A stretch of DNA of 64,000 bases from Luminiphilus syltensis NOR5-1B. Its GTDB lineage: Bacteria > Pseudomonadota > Gammaproteobacteria > Pseudomonadales > Halieaceae. The notes beneath the pieces are model-generated. The model did not search any database and was not told where the DNA came from. It was given only the letters and a program-made list of their open reading frames with translations. Position numbers and translations under genes: made by a program. The stretch is from NCBI RefSeq assembly GCF_000158175.1, contig NZ_DS999411.1, positions 2,512,714-2,576,713 of the forward strand. Direction: 5' to 3'. Positions 36,152 through 45,548 of this stretch are shown piece by piece. Position 1 is the first letter of the stretch. Every line of letters starts with the position of its first letter.

Positions 36152-36179
36152 ATTATAGCCAGCCGCGCTGCAGGTTCAA
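36152..36179 (-). promoter_or_regulatory. Promoter of tRNA-Ser
   Basis: On the minus strand TTGAAC (36174-36179) and TATAAT (36152-36157) are 16 bases apart, about 37 bases before the tRNA 5' end, and lie directly after the rne stop codon. Confidence 0.7.
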
Positions 36180-36181
36180 CC

Positions 36182-39022
36182 TTATCCGTTCGCTTCTTCG
36201 GCAAATAAATCCTGGGTTCCCGAATCCTGCCCGGATGGGGCGGCATCGCTCTGCGCTTCGCGCTTCAACCGCGGATCATTGCTCGCCCGAGGAACATCCT
36301 GTGAAATCACCGATACCGGAGGCGCCTCGGGTGCTGCAAAGAGGCTGGTGTGCGCTGTTTCCACGCTGACCTCGGCCACCGGTTTAGGTGCTACCCGCGG
36401 GTCATTGATGGCACGGCCTTTTTCGGTGAGCCCGGCCCGGCTCGCCGGCGCCGCGTCCGCCTCAGAGGGTGCGGGCTGGGGAGTAGGCACGGCCGTTTTC
36501 TTGGCGACAGGTTTGGGTTGCTCTTCCGCGGCTTCTGGCGCTGCGACGGGCTCTTCAGCGACCGTTTCGGCAGGCGCTTCCTGCGGCTGTTGATCAGCTA
36601 CAGTGGCAGAACTCTCCACCTCCGCAGTTTCATTTTCGCTCTCTGAAGCGGCCGCAGGGACAGGCTCAGTGGATGGTTTGTCTGCGTCAACCTCAGCCGC
36701 TTGTGTGGGCTCAACGGTGGCGTCAGCCGACTCATTGGTGTCTTCAGCCACTGCTGCTGCCGCATCGACTTCGGGCTTGGGACCACGACGGCGACGTCGG
36801 CGACCCTCGCGGCGCATCTCCTGCGGACGATGACGGGCTTCGCTGGTATCGGAAGTCGTCTCGTCAGCGTCACTATCGGGCGTGTCCACGGTTGCGGCCA
36901 CTGCGTCGTCTTCGGCATCTTCATCAGCGGTAACGCCAGTGTCTTCACTGACGTTTCCATTTTCGTCGCCATTGTTCCGGCGCTGACCGCCGCGCCGGCC
37001 GCGTCGGCGGCGACTGCGTTTTGGCTTATCGTCCTGCTCTTGATCATCGGTGTCGGTGTCAGACGCGCTGGCGGATGCTTCATCCTCTGCCTCGCTGGCG
37101 TCCTGCGATTCGCTGGCTTGTTCACTATCGCTTCGCTTACCGCCGCGCCGGCGATTACGACCACCGCGACTTCTGCGCTGTCCATCGCGGCTTCTGCCCT
37201 GGTCGTCACTCGATTCGGTGTTCTCTCTTTCAGTGGTCGACGCAGCTTCTTCCTCGGTGGCGGACGACGTGTCCTCCGGAGCAGGAGCTGGCGCGAACAA
37301 GGTGCTGAGAAACTTAGAGACCAGACCGGGCTTGCTGGGTGCGGCCGCAGGTGTGGGTGCGGCCACGGGCGCAGCAGGAGCCTCAGCTACGGCGGGCGCT
37401 ACCTGTGCCGGTGCCGGCTGGCTCGGCGTCACGCCGCGCACCAAAGCCTGGGGTGCGATGGCTGCGGTATTTTCTTCTTCCTGCACAGCCATAGGCGGTG
37501 GCGTTTCTATCTCGACATCAAAGCTGTGAGTTTCTTCCTCTTCAACCTCATCCTCACGCAAGCGGACAAGTTCAAAATGGGGGGTTTCCATATGCGGATT
37601 GGGGATGATGAGCAGGCGTACGCTGCTTTGCGCTTCGATGTCATTGACCGCGGCGCGCTTTTCATTGAGCAGAAAGGCGGCAACATCCACGGGGACAATG
37701 GCGCGAACCTCGGCGGTTTTTTCCTTGGTGGCTTCCTCGAGCATCAGCCGGAGGATCGCCAATCCCAGAGATTTGGTATCGCGGATCGTGCCTTGCCCGG
37801 TACAGCGTGGGCACACCATTCCGCTGGTTTCACCGAGGGAAGGCCGCAGGCGCTGCCTCGACATCTCGAGGAGTCCAAAGCGGGAGATTCGACCCACCTG
37901 TACCCGCGCGCGATCGATTTCCAGTGCGTCGCGGATTCGATTCTCGACCGCCCGCTGATTTTTACTGGCATTCATATCGATGAAGTCGATGACGATCAGG
38001 CCGCCCATGTCACGCAGTCGAAGCTGTCGCGCTATTTCTTCGGCGGCTTCGAGATTGGTGTTGAGCGCGGTCTGCTCGATATCAGAGCCTTTCGTGGCTC
38101 GGGCAGAGTTGATATCGATTGAAACCAGGGCCTCAGTAGGGTCGATAACAATTGAGCCACCCGATGGCAGCCGCACTTCGCGGGAAAAAGCGGTCTCTAT
38201 CTGGCCCTCAACCTGAAAGCGGTTAAACAGCGGGATGGGATCTTCGTAGAACTTGATGCGCTGGCTGTACTTGGGCATGACCATGCTGACAAAATCACTG
38301 GCCTGCTTGTAAGCCACGGGGTCGTCGATCAACACCTGATCAACGTCATCGCGCAGATAGTCGCGGATGCTACGGATGATGACGTCGCTTTCCTGATACA
38401 GCAGTACCGGTGACTTGTTGTCGTTGGCGGCCGTTTCGATCGCGTCCCAGAGTTGCAGCAGATAGTCGAGATCCCACTGTAGTTCCTCGCTTGAACGCCC
38501 AACCCCCGCGGTTCGGATGATTACACCCATACCGTCGGGAATGTTGAGTTCGGCGAGTGCATCCCGGAGTTCGGATCGGTCGTCGCCTTCGATACGCCGC
38601 GAGATGCCGCCGGCCTTGGGGTTGTTGGGCATCAATACCATGTACCGGCCCGCGAGGCTGATAAAGGAGGTCAGTGCCGCGCCTTTGCTACCACGTTCCT
38701 CCTTGTCCACCTGAACCAGTAGCTCGGTGCCTTCTTTCAGAACATCGCGAATCTTGACACGGCCTTCACCGGAGGGCGCGTTGGTGCGGTAGTACTGGTG
38801 GGCAATTTCTTTCAGCGGCAGAAAGCCGTGTCGGTCGGCGCCGAAGTCGACGAATGCCGCCTCGAGGCTCGGTTCCACGCGAGTCACTTTCGCCTTGTAG
38901 ACATTGGCCTTGGTCGCCACTCGCGAGCGGTTTTCGATATCGAGGTCGTACAAACGCTGTCCATCGACAAGTGCAACGCGGACCTCTTCGGCCTGCGTGG
39001 CATTGATAAGCATTTTTTTCAT
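36182..39022 (-). CDS. rne: Ribonuclease E
   Basis: A 946-residue endoribonuclease that starts mRNA decay and processes rRNA and tRNA. The catalytic half (about 1-520) is close to E. coli: [22 protein letters not shown] start, S1 region, [26 protein letters not shown] and IVIDFIDMN with the two metal-binding Asp, and the Zn-link CPRCTGQG. The C-terminal half is a long low-complexity stretch, rich in Glu/Ala/Pro/Asp with Arg-rich patches ([39 protein letters not shown]) for RNA and partner binding. The long 5' leader has hairpins, as in autoregulated rne genes. Divergent from rluC. Confidence 0.96.
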   Translation of the reverse strand: MKKMLINATQAEEVRVALVDGQRLYDLDIENRSRVATKANVYKAKVTRVEPSLEAAFVDFGADRHGFLPLKEIAHQYYRTNAPSGEGRVKIRDVLKEGTELLVQVDKEERGSKGAALTSFISLAGRYMVLMPNNPKAGGISRRIEGDDRSELRDALAELNIPDGMGVIIRTAGVGRSSEELQWDLDYLLQLWDAIETAANDNKSPVLLYQESDVIIRSIRDYLRDDVDQVLIDDPVAYKQASDFVSMVMPKYSQRIKFYEDPIPLFNRFQVEGQIETAFSREVRLPSGGSIVIDPTEALVSIDINSARATKGSDIEQTALNTNLEAAEEIARQLRLRDMGGLIVIDFIDMNASKNQRAVENRIRDALEIDRARVQVGRISRFGLLEMSRQRLRPSLGETSGMVCPRCTGQGTIRDTKSLGLAILRLMLEEATKEKTAEVRAIVPVDVAAFLLNEKRAAVNDIEAQSSVRLLIIPNPHMETPHFELVRLREDEVEEEETHSFDVEIETPPPMAVQEEENTAAIAPQALVRGVTPSQPAPAQVAPAVAEAPAAPVAAPTPAAAPSKPGLVSKFLSTLFAPAPAPEDTSSATEEEAASTTERENTESSDDQGRSRDGQRRSRGGRNRRRGGKRSDSEQASESQDASEAEDEASASASDTDTDDQEQDDKPKRSRRRRGRRGGQRRNNGDENGNVSEDTGVTADEDAEDDAVAATVDTPDSDADETTSDTSEARHRPQEMRREGRRRRRRGPKPEVDAAAAVAEDTNESADATVEPTQAAEVDADKPSTEPVPAAASESENETAEVESSATVADQQPQEAPAETVAEEPVAAPEAAEEQPKPVAKKTAVPTPQPAPSEADAAPASRAGLTEKGRAINDPRVAPKPVAEVSVETAHTSLFAAPEAPPVSVISQDVPRASNDPRLKREAQSDAAPSGQDSGTQDLFAEEANG

Positions 39023-39573
39023 GGGGTTCTTCCAGTTGTTGCGGCAACTGGGCGGGGTGCGCCGAGCGTTTGCTCGGTGAGATGATCGAGTTACTGCCCA
39101 TTGCTGGGCTACGTTTGGCGCCTACCGTTGCCGATAGAATCGTCTGTTTACGGTATCTCGACGTTTCTTTTCCGGAGAGCGTCGATTGGCGACACCCTCA
39201 AAAATTTCGCACCGCGTCCATTGATCCGCGGATTTCCTAAAAAATTCGGCAGCGCTTTCCGCTCTTACGGGGTAATCGGTACAGGTCCCGGAGTGGTTGT
39301 CGCGCCGAAGCAGCGTACTGTTGGTTATAGGGGTGATCGATCGGGTTCGCTGAACAGTGAGCGAAATGCCTGCAGTGATCTGGCCGGTTCCCCTGGCAAC
39401 ATCAGGCTGCTGGGTGGCGGGCCGGGAAGTGTCGGCGTTGGCGCGGCGGTGGTACCATGCCCCTCGGGCAGCGGTACCGGTTATTGCCGCTCTCATCGAA
39501 CGATTCTCCCTACATCCGCCGCCGAATGTAGCACTCAACAGTAAGTGATTCAATTGCTGGGAAATTATTACCG
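39023..39573. other. Divergent rne/rluC intergenic region
   Basis: 551 bases lie between the two starts. No gene is supported; overlapping open frames on both strands here look like shadows. On the minus strand it would hold the rne leader, whose last 75 bases form two hairpins (separate entry). I could not find convincing -35/-10 pairs for either gene. Confidence 0.6.
39032..39077 (-). promoter_or_regulatory. Hairpins in the rne 5' leader
   Basis: Two short stems lie just upstream of the rne ATG: CCAGTTG/CAACTGG with a 6-base loop (39032-39051) and CCGAGC/GCTCGG with a GTTT loop on the plus strand (39062-39077). In E. coli the rne leader folds into hairpins through which RNase E controls its own mRNA. 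A similar role here is inferred from position, not from sequence identity. Confidence 0.5.
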
Positions 39574-40521
39574 ATGTCTGAAAATCGAGTCAGCGCGCGC
39601 CTGGTGACCGTCACCGAGGAGGAATCCGGCCAGAGGCTCGATAATTATTTGCTGCGGACGCTCCAGGGCGTGCCCAAAACCCGGCTCTATCGTGCGGTTC
39701 GCAAGGGTGAAGTTCGCGTTAATAAAGGGCGAGCTAAAGTGGATCTGCGCTTAAAAGCCGGCGATACGGTGCGACTGCCTCCGTTGGTTGCGTCCCAACC
39801 CAAGGGTCCTGCCCCGGTTTCCGGCCGCTGGCGTAAAGCCATCGGGGGCTCGATAGTGCTGGATACCGCCGACTTGCTGGCCCTGAACAAGCCCTCGGGC
39901 CTCGCTGTACACGGTGGCAGTGGTGTCGATGTCGGGTTGATTGAGAGTCTGCGTGCGATGTTCCCCGAACAACGTTATCTCGAGCTGGTCCATCGGCTTG
40001 ATCGTGATACGTCGGGACTGATTCTGGTTGCGAAAAGAGCCAGTGTGCTCCGGGACCTGCATGCACAGCTGCGCGATGGCGAGATCGACAAGCGCTACCA
40101 GTGCCTGGTGAGCGGGCGTTGGCCTGCCTATTTAAAACAGGTGGATGGACCGCTGGAGCGCTATTCTCTGGCGTCTGGTGAGCGACGGGTTCGGGTCAGT
40201 GTTGACGGAAAGCCTTCGCTGACGCGGTTCAGGGTTCTTGAACGGTTTCAAGACGCGACCCTGCTCGAAGCAAAGCCCGTCAGTGGCAGAACCCATCAGA
40301 TCCGCGTTCACGCCTTGCAGGCGGGGCATCCCATTTTAGGTGATGCCAAATACAGCAATGCAGAGAGTGAAGCCCTCACTGCTGCTGTGACCGCAAATCG
40401 CCTGTTTCTGCACGCTGAAAGCCTTCGATTTAAGCTTGGGGATCACCCCTGTGAGCTCTCGGCGCCACTCGATTCGTCCCTACGCGCCGTGTTGGAGCGG
40501 CTGCGCTCGCGGGGGAATTGA
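39574..40521 (+). CDS. rluC: 23S rRNA pseudouridine(955/2504/2580) synthase RluC
   Basis: A 315-residue RluA-family pseudouridine synthase. An N-terminal S4 domain (about 17-75; QRLDNYLLRTL, RAVRKGEVRVNKGRAK) is followed by the catalytic domain with the Asp in HRLDRDTSGLILVAK, then VSGRTHQIRVH and HPILGDAKY. Placement next to rne, as in E. coli, supports RluC over RluA or RluD. Its last 42 bases overlap the 3' end of yceF on the other strand. Confidence 0.93.
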   Translation: MSENRVSARLVTVTEEESGQRLDNYLLRTLQGVPKTRLYRAVRKGEVRVNKGRAKVDLRLKAGDTVRLPPLVASQPKGPAPVSGRWRKAIGGSIVLDTADLLALNKPSGLAVHGGSGVDVGLIESLRAMFPEQRYLELVHRLDRDTSGLILVAKRASVLRDLHAQLRDGEIDKRYQCLVSGRWPAYLKQVDGPLERYSLASGERRVRVSVDGKPSLTRFRVLERFQDATLLEAKPVSGRTHQIRVHALQAGHPILGDAKYSNAESEALTAAVTANRLFLHAESLRFKLGDHPCELSAPLDSSLRAVLERLRSRGN

Positions 40522-41097
40522 CAGGCCCTGACCCCGCAGCAACTGGCACAAGGTGATTAAGGGTAGGCCCTCCAGCGCGGTCGGGTCATCACCTTCGAGG
40601 CGCCGGAATAGGGCGATGCCCAGCGACTCCCAGCGAAAGCTGCCCGCGCAATCCAGTGGCGAGTCAGCCGCAATATAGGCTTTGATCTCGGCAGTCGACA
40701 GTTCACGCAGGTGCACCCGGTAGGGTACAACGCGCGTCACACATTCGTTCTTGCCCGGTATCCAGAGGCACAGCCCGGTATGAAAATCCATCGTTTTACC
40801 CGCGCAATAGCGAAGCTGATCCACCGCTTTTTCCGCGGTGCCGGGTTTGCCAAGGTAGCGTCCGTCACACCAGGCGACCTGGTCGCTCCCTATGACCAAT
40901 CCCCCAGTTACGTCTATAGAGCGGGCCTTCTCGGTCGCGAGGCGCTCGGCATTTTCTGCGGGTGTGCTACTGGGATCGAGGCATTCGTCTACCTGAGGCG
41001 ACTGAATCGCGAAGTCGAGCCGCAGGCGGCGTAGCAGCGCTGCCCGCCAGCGGGAGGTGGATGCCAGTGTTAGCGATGGCGGCTGCGATGTGCTCAT
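40480..41097 (-). CDS. yceF: Maf-family nucleoside triphosphate pyrophosphatase YceF
   Basis: A 205-residue Maf-like protein; E. coli YceF hydrolyses m7GTP to m7GMP. Motifs: LASTSRWRAALLRRL (phosphate loop), VIGSDQVAWCDG with the general-base Asp, GKPGTAEKA, FHTGLCLW and SPLDCAGSFRWESLG. The rne-rluC-yceF-yceD-rpmF order matches E. coli, which supports the paralogue call. Convergent with rluC and divergent from yceD. Confidence 0.9.
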   Translation of the reverse strand: MSTSQPPSLTLASTSRWRAALLRRLRLDFAIQSPQVDECLDPSSTPAENAERLATEKARSIDVTGGLVIGSDQVAWCDGRYLGKPGTAEKAVDQLRYCAGKTMDFHTGLCLWIPGKNECVTRVVPYRVHLRELSTAEIKAYIAADSPLDCAGSFRWESLGIALFRRLEGDDPTALEGLPLITLCQLLRGQGLSIPPRAQPLQHGA

Positions 41098-41140
41098 AAG
41101 AATTCCGATTTATCAAAAGCCATTGAAATCACTGAAAATT

Positions 41141-41169
41141 TTGACAGCTTGTGGGTGCGAAAGTATGAT
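41141..41169 (+). promoter_or_regulatory. Strong sigma-70 promoter of yceD-rpmF
   Basis: TTGACA (41141-41146) and TATGAT (41164-41169) are exactly 17 bases apart. The expected transcription start is near 41176, only one or two bases before the yceD ATG at 41178, and no Shine-Dalgarno is present. Confidence 0.8.
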
Positions 41170-41177
41170 CCGCGGCC

Positions 41178-41714
41178 ATGACTGTAGGCGGATTTCCGAA
41201 CAAAATCGAGGCGAGGACGCTGGCCGCGCGGGGACGCGATCTGGCGGGTGAGGTTGCGCTCGAGCGAATGCCTCGGTTGCAGCAGGCGATCCTCGGTGCC
41301 GATGGTCCGGCCAGCGCCAAAGCGGATTTTTCTCGCGATGAGGAGGGGCGTTATCTTATCGACGTCAGCGTGAGCATGGCGGTAACGGTCCCCTGTCAGC
41401 GTTGTCTGCAGCCGATGCGCGTGGCCGTCTCGGGGGAGGCGCGCCTGGCGATTCTCTGGACCGATGACCAGGCGGCGGCGTTACCGGAGGGTATCGAGCC
41501 GCTGGTCACCGGGGAGGAAACGGACCTCTGGGCCGTTGCGGAGGATGAATTATTGCTCGCTTTGCCGCCGTTCAGTTACCACAACGATATCGACTGCGCT
41601 GCGGAAGTGGGGATTGTTGTCCCTGATTCCGGGGTCAAGATGCCCGAAATGACCGAAAAATCTGGAAATAATCCCTTCAGCGTGCTTTCAGAGCTGAAAA
41701 AAGATCAAAAATAG
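41178..41714 (+). CDS. yceD: YceD family protein (DUF177, 23S rRNA accumulation)
   Basis: A 178-residue DUF177 protein linked to 23S rRNA accumulation. The typical CQRCLQPM (Cys-x-x-Cys) is near residue 75 and the C-terminal DEIILALP-like segment appears as DELLLALPPFSYHN. It ends with NPFSVLSELKKDQK. The N-terminus MTVGGFPNKIEARTLAARGRDLAGEV aligns with E. coli YceD, so the ATG at 41178 is likely right although it is nearly leaderless. rpmF follows by 73 bases. Confidence 0.9.
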   Translation: MTVGGFPNKIEARTLAARGRDLAGEVALERMPRLQQAILGADGPASAKADFSRDEEGRYLIDVSVSMAVTVPCQRCLQPMRVAVSGEARLAILWTDDQAAALPEGIEPLVTGEETDLWAVAEDELLLALPPFSYHNDIDCAAEVGIVVPDSGVKMPEMTEKSGNNPFSVLSELKKDQK

Positions 41715-41787
41715 GGCAGAATTCGCCGCTTCGATTTATTACCCCAATCCGCGCGGCGTATTCAGGCCGCACTTTTAGGAGGCCATC

Positions 41788-41970
41788 ATGGCTGTTCAGA
41801 AAAGCAAGAAGACCCGTTCACGTCGTGGAATGCGTCGCTCTCACGACGCCATTGGCGGCGCTACGCTTATGGTCGATCAGACGTCTGGCGAGACCCGCCT
41901 TCGCCACCATATGAGTGCTGACGGTTTTTATCGTGGTAAGAAAGTGCTCAATATCGGCGACGACGACTAA
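41788..41970 (+). CDS. rpmF: 50S ribosomal protein L32
   Basis: A 60-residue L32 with the invariant [21 protein letters not shown] start. The zinc-binding cysteines of some L32 proteins are absent (the C-terminal part reads [21 protein letters not shown]), so it is the Zn-free type. AGGAGG precedes the ATG. In E. coli plsX and fabH follow; here fabD does. Confidence 0.97.
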   Translation: MAVQKSKKTRSRRGMRRSHDAIGGATLMVDQTSGETRLRHHMSADGFYRGKKVLNIGDDD

Positions 41971-42084
41971 ATCATCTCAAGGGCCAACGCCCTTTTGTCT
42001 CTATGTAGGCATTGATCCCTGGTGGGCTGTCCCGCTGGGGAAGCCTCTTGACGGCGTTTTGGCGTGATAATGGGAGAACAACAG

Positions 42085-43017
42085 TTGGGTAATTTGGCGT
42101 TTTTGTTTCCCGGTCAGGGGGCCCAGGCGGTCGGTATGCTGGCGGATGCCCATGCGGCATTTCCGGAAATCGGCACCACGTTTCAAGAGGCGTCTGATGC
42201 ACTGGGTTACGATGTCTGGGACCTGGTGGTCAGCGGCCCGGCTGAGCAGTTATCCCTGACCGAAAAAACCCAGCCGATCATACTCACCGCCAGTGTAGCG
42301 CTGTATCGCGCATGGTGCGCAAATGGCGGTGCCAGGCCCAGTGTCGTCGCAGGCCATAGTCTTGGAGAGTTCTCGGCGTTGGTGGCCGCAGAGTCCCTCG
42401 CATTCGACGACGCGGTCAAATTGGTTCGACAACGTGGGCAGGCGATGCAGTTGGCGGTACCCGTCGGAGTGGGCGCTATGGCGGCCATCCTGGGTGTTCC
42501 CGACGAAGACGTCGTCGCCGTCTGCACAAGAATCAGCGACGGAGCCGCGCATCACGTCTCTGCCGTGAATTTCAATTCTCCGGGCCAGGTCGTTATTGCC
42601 GGACACGCCGCTGCGGTGGAGGAGGCGATTGCCGCGCTCAAGGAAGCCGGTGCCAAGCGCGCTATGCCGCTGCCCGTGAGCGCACCTTTCCATACTCCCC
42701 TGATGCGTCCAGCGGGCGAGGTACTTGAACAAGCGCTCAGTGAAATCGCGGTTGACGATCCGATCGTCCCCGTGGTCAGCAACGTGAACGCCGAGTTGCA
42801 AACAGACGGCACCGTCATTAAGCGATTGCTGGTCGAGCAGATAGCGAGTCCCGTTCTGTGGACACAATGTGTCCAGACCATGCTCGATCAGGGTTGCGAT
42901 CGCTTCATCGAGTGCGGTCCAGGCAAGGTGCTTTCGGGTTTGGTCAAGCGAGTCAGTAAGGCGGTTTCAGTGGCGTCCATAGAAGCGCCGGATGCGCTCA
43001 AGGGCGCAATCGAGTAA
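42085..43017 (+). CDS. fabD: Malonyl-CoA:ACP transacylase FabD
   Basis: About 310 residues. It transfers malonyl from CoA to ACP for fatty acid elongation. The nucleophile is in VAGHSLGEFSALVA and the His partner in SAPFHTPLM; LAFLFPGQGAQ opens the domain. The TTG at 42085 gives the family-like MGNLAFLFPGQG and has GGGAGA 7 bases upstream. ATG 42070 and GTG 42064 in the same frame would place that site inside the gene. It is the first fab gene, directly following rpmF with no plsX or fabH. Confidence 0.93.
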   Translation: MGNLAFLFPGQGAQAVGMLADAHAAFPEIGTTFQEASDALGYDVWDLVVSGPAEQLSLTEKTQPIILTASVALYRAWCANGGARPSVVAGHSLGEFSALVAAESLAFDDAVKLVRQRGQAMQLAVPVGVGAMAAILGVPDEDVVAVCTRISDGAAHHVSAVNFNSPGQVVIAGHAAAVEEAIAALKEAGAKRAMPLPVSAPFHTPLMRPAGEVLEQALSEIAVDDPIVPVVSNVNAELQTDGTVIKRLLVEQIASPVLWTQCVQTMLDQGCDRFIECGPGKVLSGLVKRVSKAVSVASIEAPDALKGAIE

Positions 43018-43047
43018 CCCGGCAATGCATTCCAGGGCGCACTAACT

Positions 43048-43794
43048 ATGACAGACGATAAAAGCGAAGGCCGAATTGCACTGGTAACAGGTGCCAGTCG
43101 CGGTATTGGTAAAGCCATTGCCAAGCGGTTGGTCGCCGATGGCCACCGGGTAATCGGTACCGCAACCAGCGAAAAAGGTGCGGCAGCGATATCCGAATGG
43201 CTGGTGCCCGAGGGGGGCGCCGGCAAGGTGCTCGATGTATCGAACGATGAGAGCGTCGAGGCGTGTCTGAGCGCCATCGTGGCTGAATTCGGCGCGCCGC
43301 ATATTCTGGTCAATAATGCGGGAATAACCCGGGATAATTTACTCATGCGTATGAAGAGCGATGAGTGGATGTCGGTAATCGACACCAATCTGTCATCGCT
43401 GTATCGCCTGAGTAAAGGGTGTTTGCGCGGAATGACCAAAGCGCGCTGGGGAAGGATTATCAATGTCTCGTCGGTGGTCGGCGCGATGGGCAATCCCGGC
43501 CAGAGTAACTACGCCGCCAGCAAGGCCGGCAGTGAGGGTTTTACCCGGGCGTTGGCGAAAGAACTGGGCTCCCGCTCCATCACGGTCAATTGTGTAGCGC
43601 CGGGCTTTATCGATACCGATATGACCCAGGCACTCGCCGATGATCAGCGCGATGCCATGCTGGGACAGATACCACTCGGCAGACTCGGTAGCGCGGAAGA
43701 AATTGCCGCTGTTGTGGCTTTTCTGACGAGTGAGGGCGCCGCCTACATCACCGGAGAAACCATCCACATCAATGGCGGAATGTACATGGGTTAA
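43048..43794 (+). CDS. fabG: 3-oxoacyl-[acyl-carrier-protein] reductase FabG
   Basis: A 248-residue SDR that reduces 3-oxoacyl-ACP with NADPH. It has the TGASRGIGKAIA nucleotide loop, VNNAGITRDNLLMRMK (typical FabG), a catalytic Ser in NVSSVVG, YAASKAG with the Tyr/Lys pair, and the end HINGGMYMG. Genome position between fabD and acpP supports FabG proper rather than a paralogue. Confidence 0.96.
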   Translation: MTDDKSEGRIALVTGASRGIGKAIAKRLVADGHRVIGTATSEKGAAAISEWLVPEGGAGKVLDVSNDESVEACLSAIVAEFGAPHILVNNAGITRDNLLMRMKSDEWMSVIDTNLSSLYRLSKGCLRGMTKARWGRIINVSSVVGAMGNPGQSNYAASKAGSEGFTRALAKELGSRSITVNCVAPGFIDTDMTQALADDQRDAMLGQIPLGRLGSAEEIAAVVAFLTSEGAAYITGETIHINGGMYMG

Positions 43795-43900
43795 CGCCCA
43801 GGCAAAAAAAAAGGTTTTACTGGTTCGAATTCAGGGTAAAATCCCGCAAACCAACTGGGCAAGTTGCCCACCAACATAATCGGGGAGTAGTTATTTAGCC

Positions 43901-44137
43901 ATGAGCAGCATCGAAGATCGCGTCAAGAAAATCGTAGCCGAACAACTGGGCGTCAAGGAAGATGAAGTTTCCACCGAGGCCTCTTTTGTCGACGACCTGG
44001 GAGCCGACTCACTCGATACCGTCGAGCTGGTAATGGCACTCGAAGAGGAATTTGAAACTGAAATCCCCGACGAAGAAGCCGAGAAAATTACTACCGTTCA
44101 GTTGGCCATCAGTTACATCAACGAAAATCTCGCCTGA
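43901..44137 (+). CDS. acpP: Acyl carrier protein
   Basis: A 78-residue acidic ACP with the phosphopantetheine-bearing serine in [19 protein letters not shown]. It carries growing acyl chains for the Fab enzymes. A TAAAAT (43839-43844) about 55 bases upstream may be a -10 for a separate acpP promoter, without a convincing -35. A strong terminator follows the gene. Confidence 0.97.
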   Translation: MSSIEDRVKKIVAEQLGVKEDEVSTEASFVDDLGADSLDTVELVMALEEEFETEIPDEEAEKITTVQLAISYINENLA

Positions 44138-44154
44138 GATTTTTGTTGGGCAGT

Positions 44155-44189
44155 AAAAGCCGTTCTACGCGCTAGAGCGGCTTTTTTTT
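44155..44189 (+). terminator. Rho-independent terminator after acpP
   Basis: A 10-bp stem with one wobble (AGCCGTTCTA / TAGAGCGGCT, 44158-44167 and 44173-44182) with a CGCGC loop is followed by eight T. It likely ends most acpP transcripts, with fabF expressed from its own start or by read-through. Confidence 0.9.
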
Positions 44190-44294
44190 GTCTGGGATAA
44201 ACTAGCCGTGCACGGTCTGCGTGGCTAAACACGTCAGACCGCGCGCTTGAGTGGATGGCTGGCGGTTATAGCCGTGCTCTATTGGGAGGAACAA

Positions 44295-45536
44295 ATGAAC
44301 GGAAAGCGAGTGGTAGTGACGGGGCTTGGTGGGTTGACTCCCGTGGGTCTTGACGTTGAGGGAAGCTGGACGAATATCTGCAATGGCGTGAGCGGTGCGG
44401 CCAGCATAACGAGTTTCGATACCAGCACCTTTTCCACCAGCTTCAGTGCCAGCGTCAAGGATTTCAGTATTGACGGCTATCTGCCTCCTCGTGAAGCCAA
44501 GCGTATGGACGCTTTTGTTCAGTTTGGCATGGTGGCGGGTATTCAGGCCATGCGCGATTCCGGACTGGAAATCAGCGATGCCAACAACAGTCGCGTCGGC
44601 TGCTCCATCGGCTCCGGTATTGGTGGTATCGGCTCGATTGAGCGCAACACTGAAATAGTACGTTCGTCGGGACCTCGGAAAATGTCACCCTTTTTCGTGC
44701 CCGGTGCCATTATTAATATGATTTCGGGCAATCTCTCGGTGATGTATGACCTGCGGGGTCCGAATCTTGCGATTGTTACCGCCTGCACGTCGGGTACGCA
44801 CAACATCGGTATGGGAGCTCGGTTGATCGCGTCCGGTGACGTTGATGCCATGCTTGTCGGTGGTGCGGAGATGGCAACTACGCCGGTAGGGTTGGGCGGC
44901 TTTGCAGCCGCACGCGCGCTCTCCACCCGTAATGAGGACCCAACGGCAGCATCGCGGCCATGGGACCGCGACCGTGACGGTTTTGTTCTTGGCGATGGTG
45001 CGGCTGTGTTGGTTCTGGAATCATTGGACAGCGCCCGTGCGCGCGGCGCCAACATTTATGCAGAGGTATCGGGCTTTGGTATGAGTGGCGATGCGTATCA
45101 TATGACGCAGCCACCGGAGGATGGCCGCGGAGCCGCATCATCGATGGCGAATGCGCTGCGCGATGCGGGTTTGAACGCCGAGGATATCGATTACATTAAT
45201 GCGCACGGTACGTCGACTGCCGCGGGTGACGTTGCGGAAACGATGGCGGTAAAGTCGGTATTTGCCGATCACGCCCATTCTTTGGCAGTCAGTTCGACCA
45301 AGTCCATGACAGGCCATCTGCTCGGTGCCGCGGGTGCGGTGGAGGCATTATTCAGCGTTCTGGCCATCAGGGATGGCATTGCACCGCCGACGATTAATCT
45401 CGACAACCCGGACGAGGGTTGTGATCTCAATTATGTACCCCACACCGCGCAGGAAAGAACGATTCGGCACGCGCTCAGTAATTCCTTTGGTTTTGGTGGA
45501 ACAAACGGTTCGCTGATATTCAGTGCCGTTGATTAA
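44295..45536 (+). CDS. fabF: 3-oxoacyl-ACP synthase II FabF
   Basis: A 413-residue beta-ketoacyl-ACP synthase that extends acyl chains. Catalytic Cys in [12 protein letters not shown], His in [11 protein letters not shown] and His in [18 protein letters not shown] form the Cys-His-His triad. The ATG at 44295 has GGGAGGA upstream; an in-frame start at 44247 is less likely. It opens the second half of the operon (fabF-pabC-mltG-tmk-holB). Confidence 0.95.
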   Translation: MNGKRVVVTGLGGLTPVGLDVEGSWTNICNGVSGAASITSFDTSTFSTSFSASVKDFSIDGYLPPREAKRMDAFVQFGMVAGIQAMRDSGLEISDANNSRVGCSIGSGIGGIGSIERNTEIVRSSGPRKMSPFFVPGAIINMISGNLSVMYDLRGPNLAIVTACTSGTHNIGMGARLIASGDVDAMLVGGAEMATTPVGLGGFAAARALSTRNEDPTAASRPWDRDRDGFVLGDGAAVLVLESLDSARARGANIYAEVSGFGMSGDAYHMTQPPEDGRGAASSMANALRDAGLNAEDIDYINAHGTSTAAGDVAETMAVKSVFADHAHSLAVSSTKSMTGHLLGAAGAVEALFSVLAIRDGIAPPTINLDNPDEGCDLNYVPHTAQERTIRHALSNSFGFGGTNGSLIFSAVD

Positions 45537-45548
45537 ACCGCAATAGCC

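Noticed and set aside
36650-37250. Repeat-like Arg/Glu-rich DNA in rne considered as a tandem repeat or CRISPR-like array
   Set aside because: The units are not regular; it is coding low complexity typical of the RNase E C-terminus.
36701-38122. Long plus-strand frame of 473 codons opposite rne
   Set aside because: It is the antisense shadow of the low-complexity RNase E tail and Zn-link region; RNase E is well supported.
39101-39553. Overlapping open frames on both strands between rne and rluC
   Set aside because: Neither reads like a protein; the region is better explained as the rne leader and divergent promoter space.
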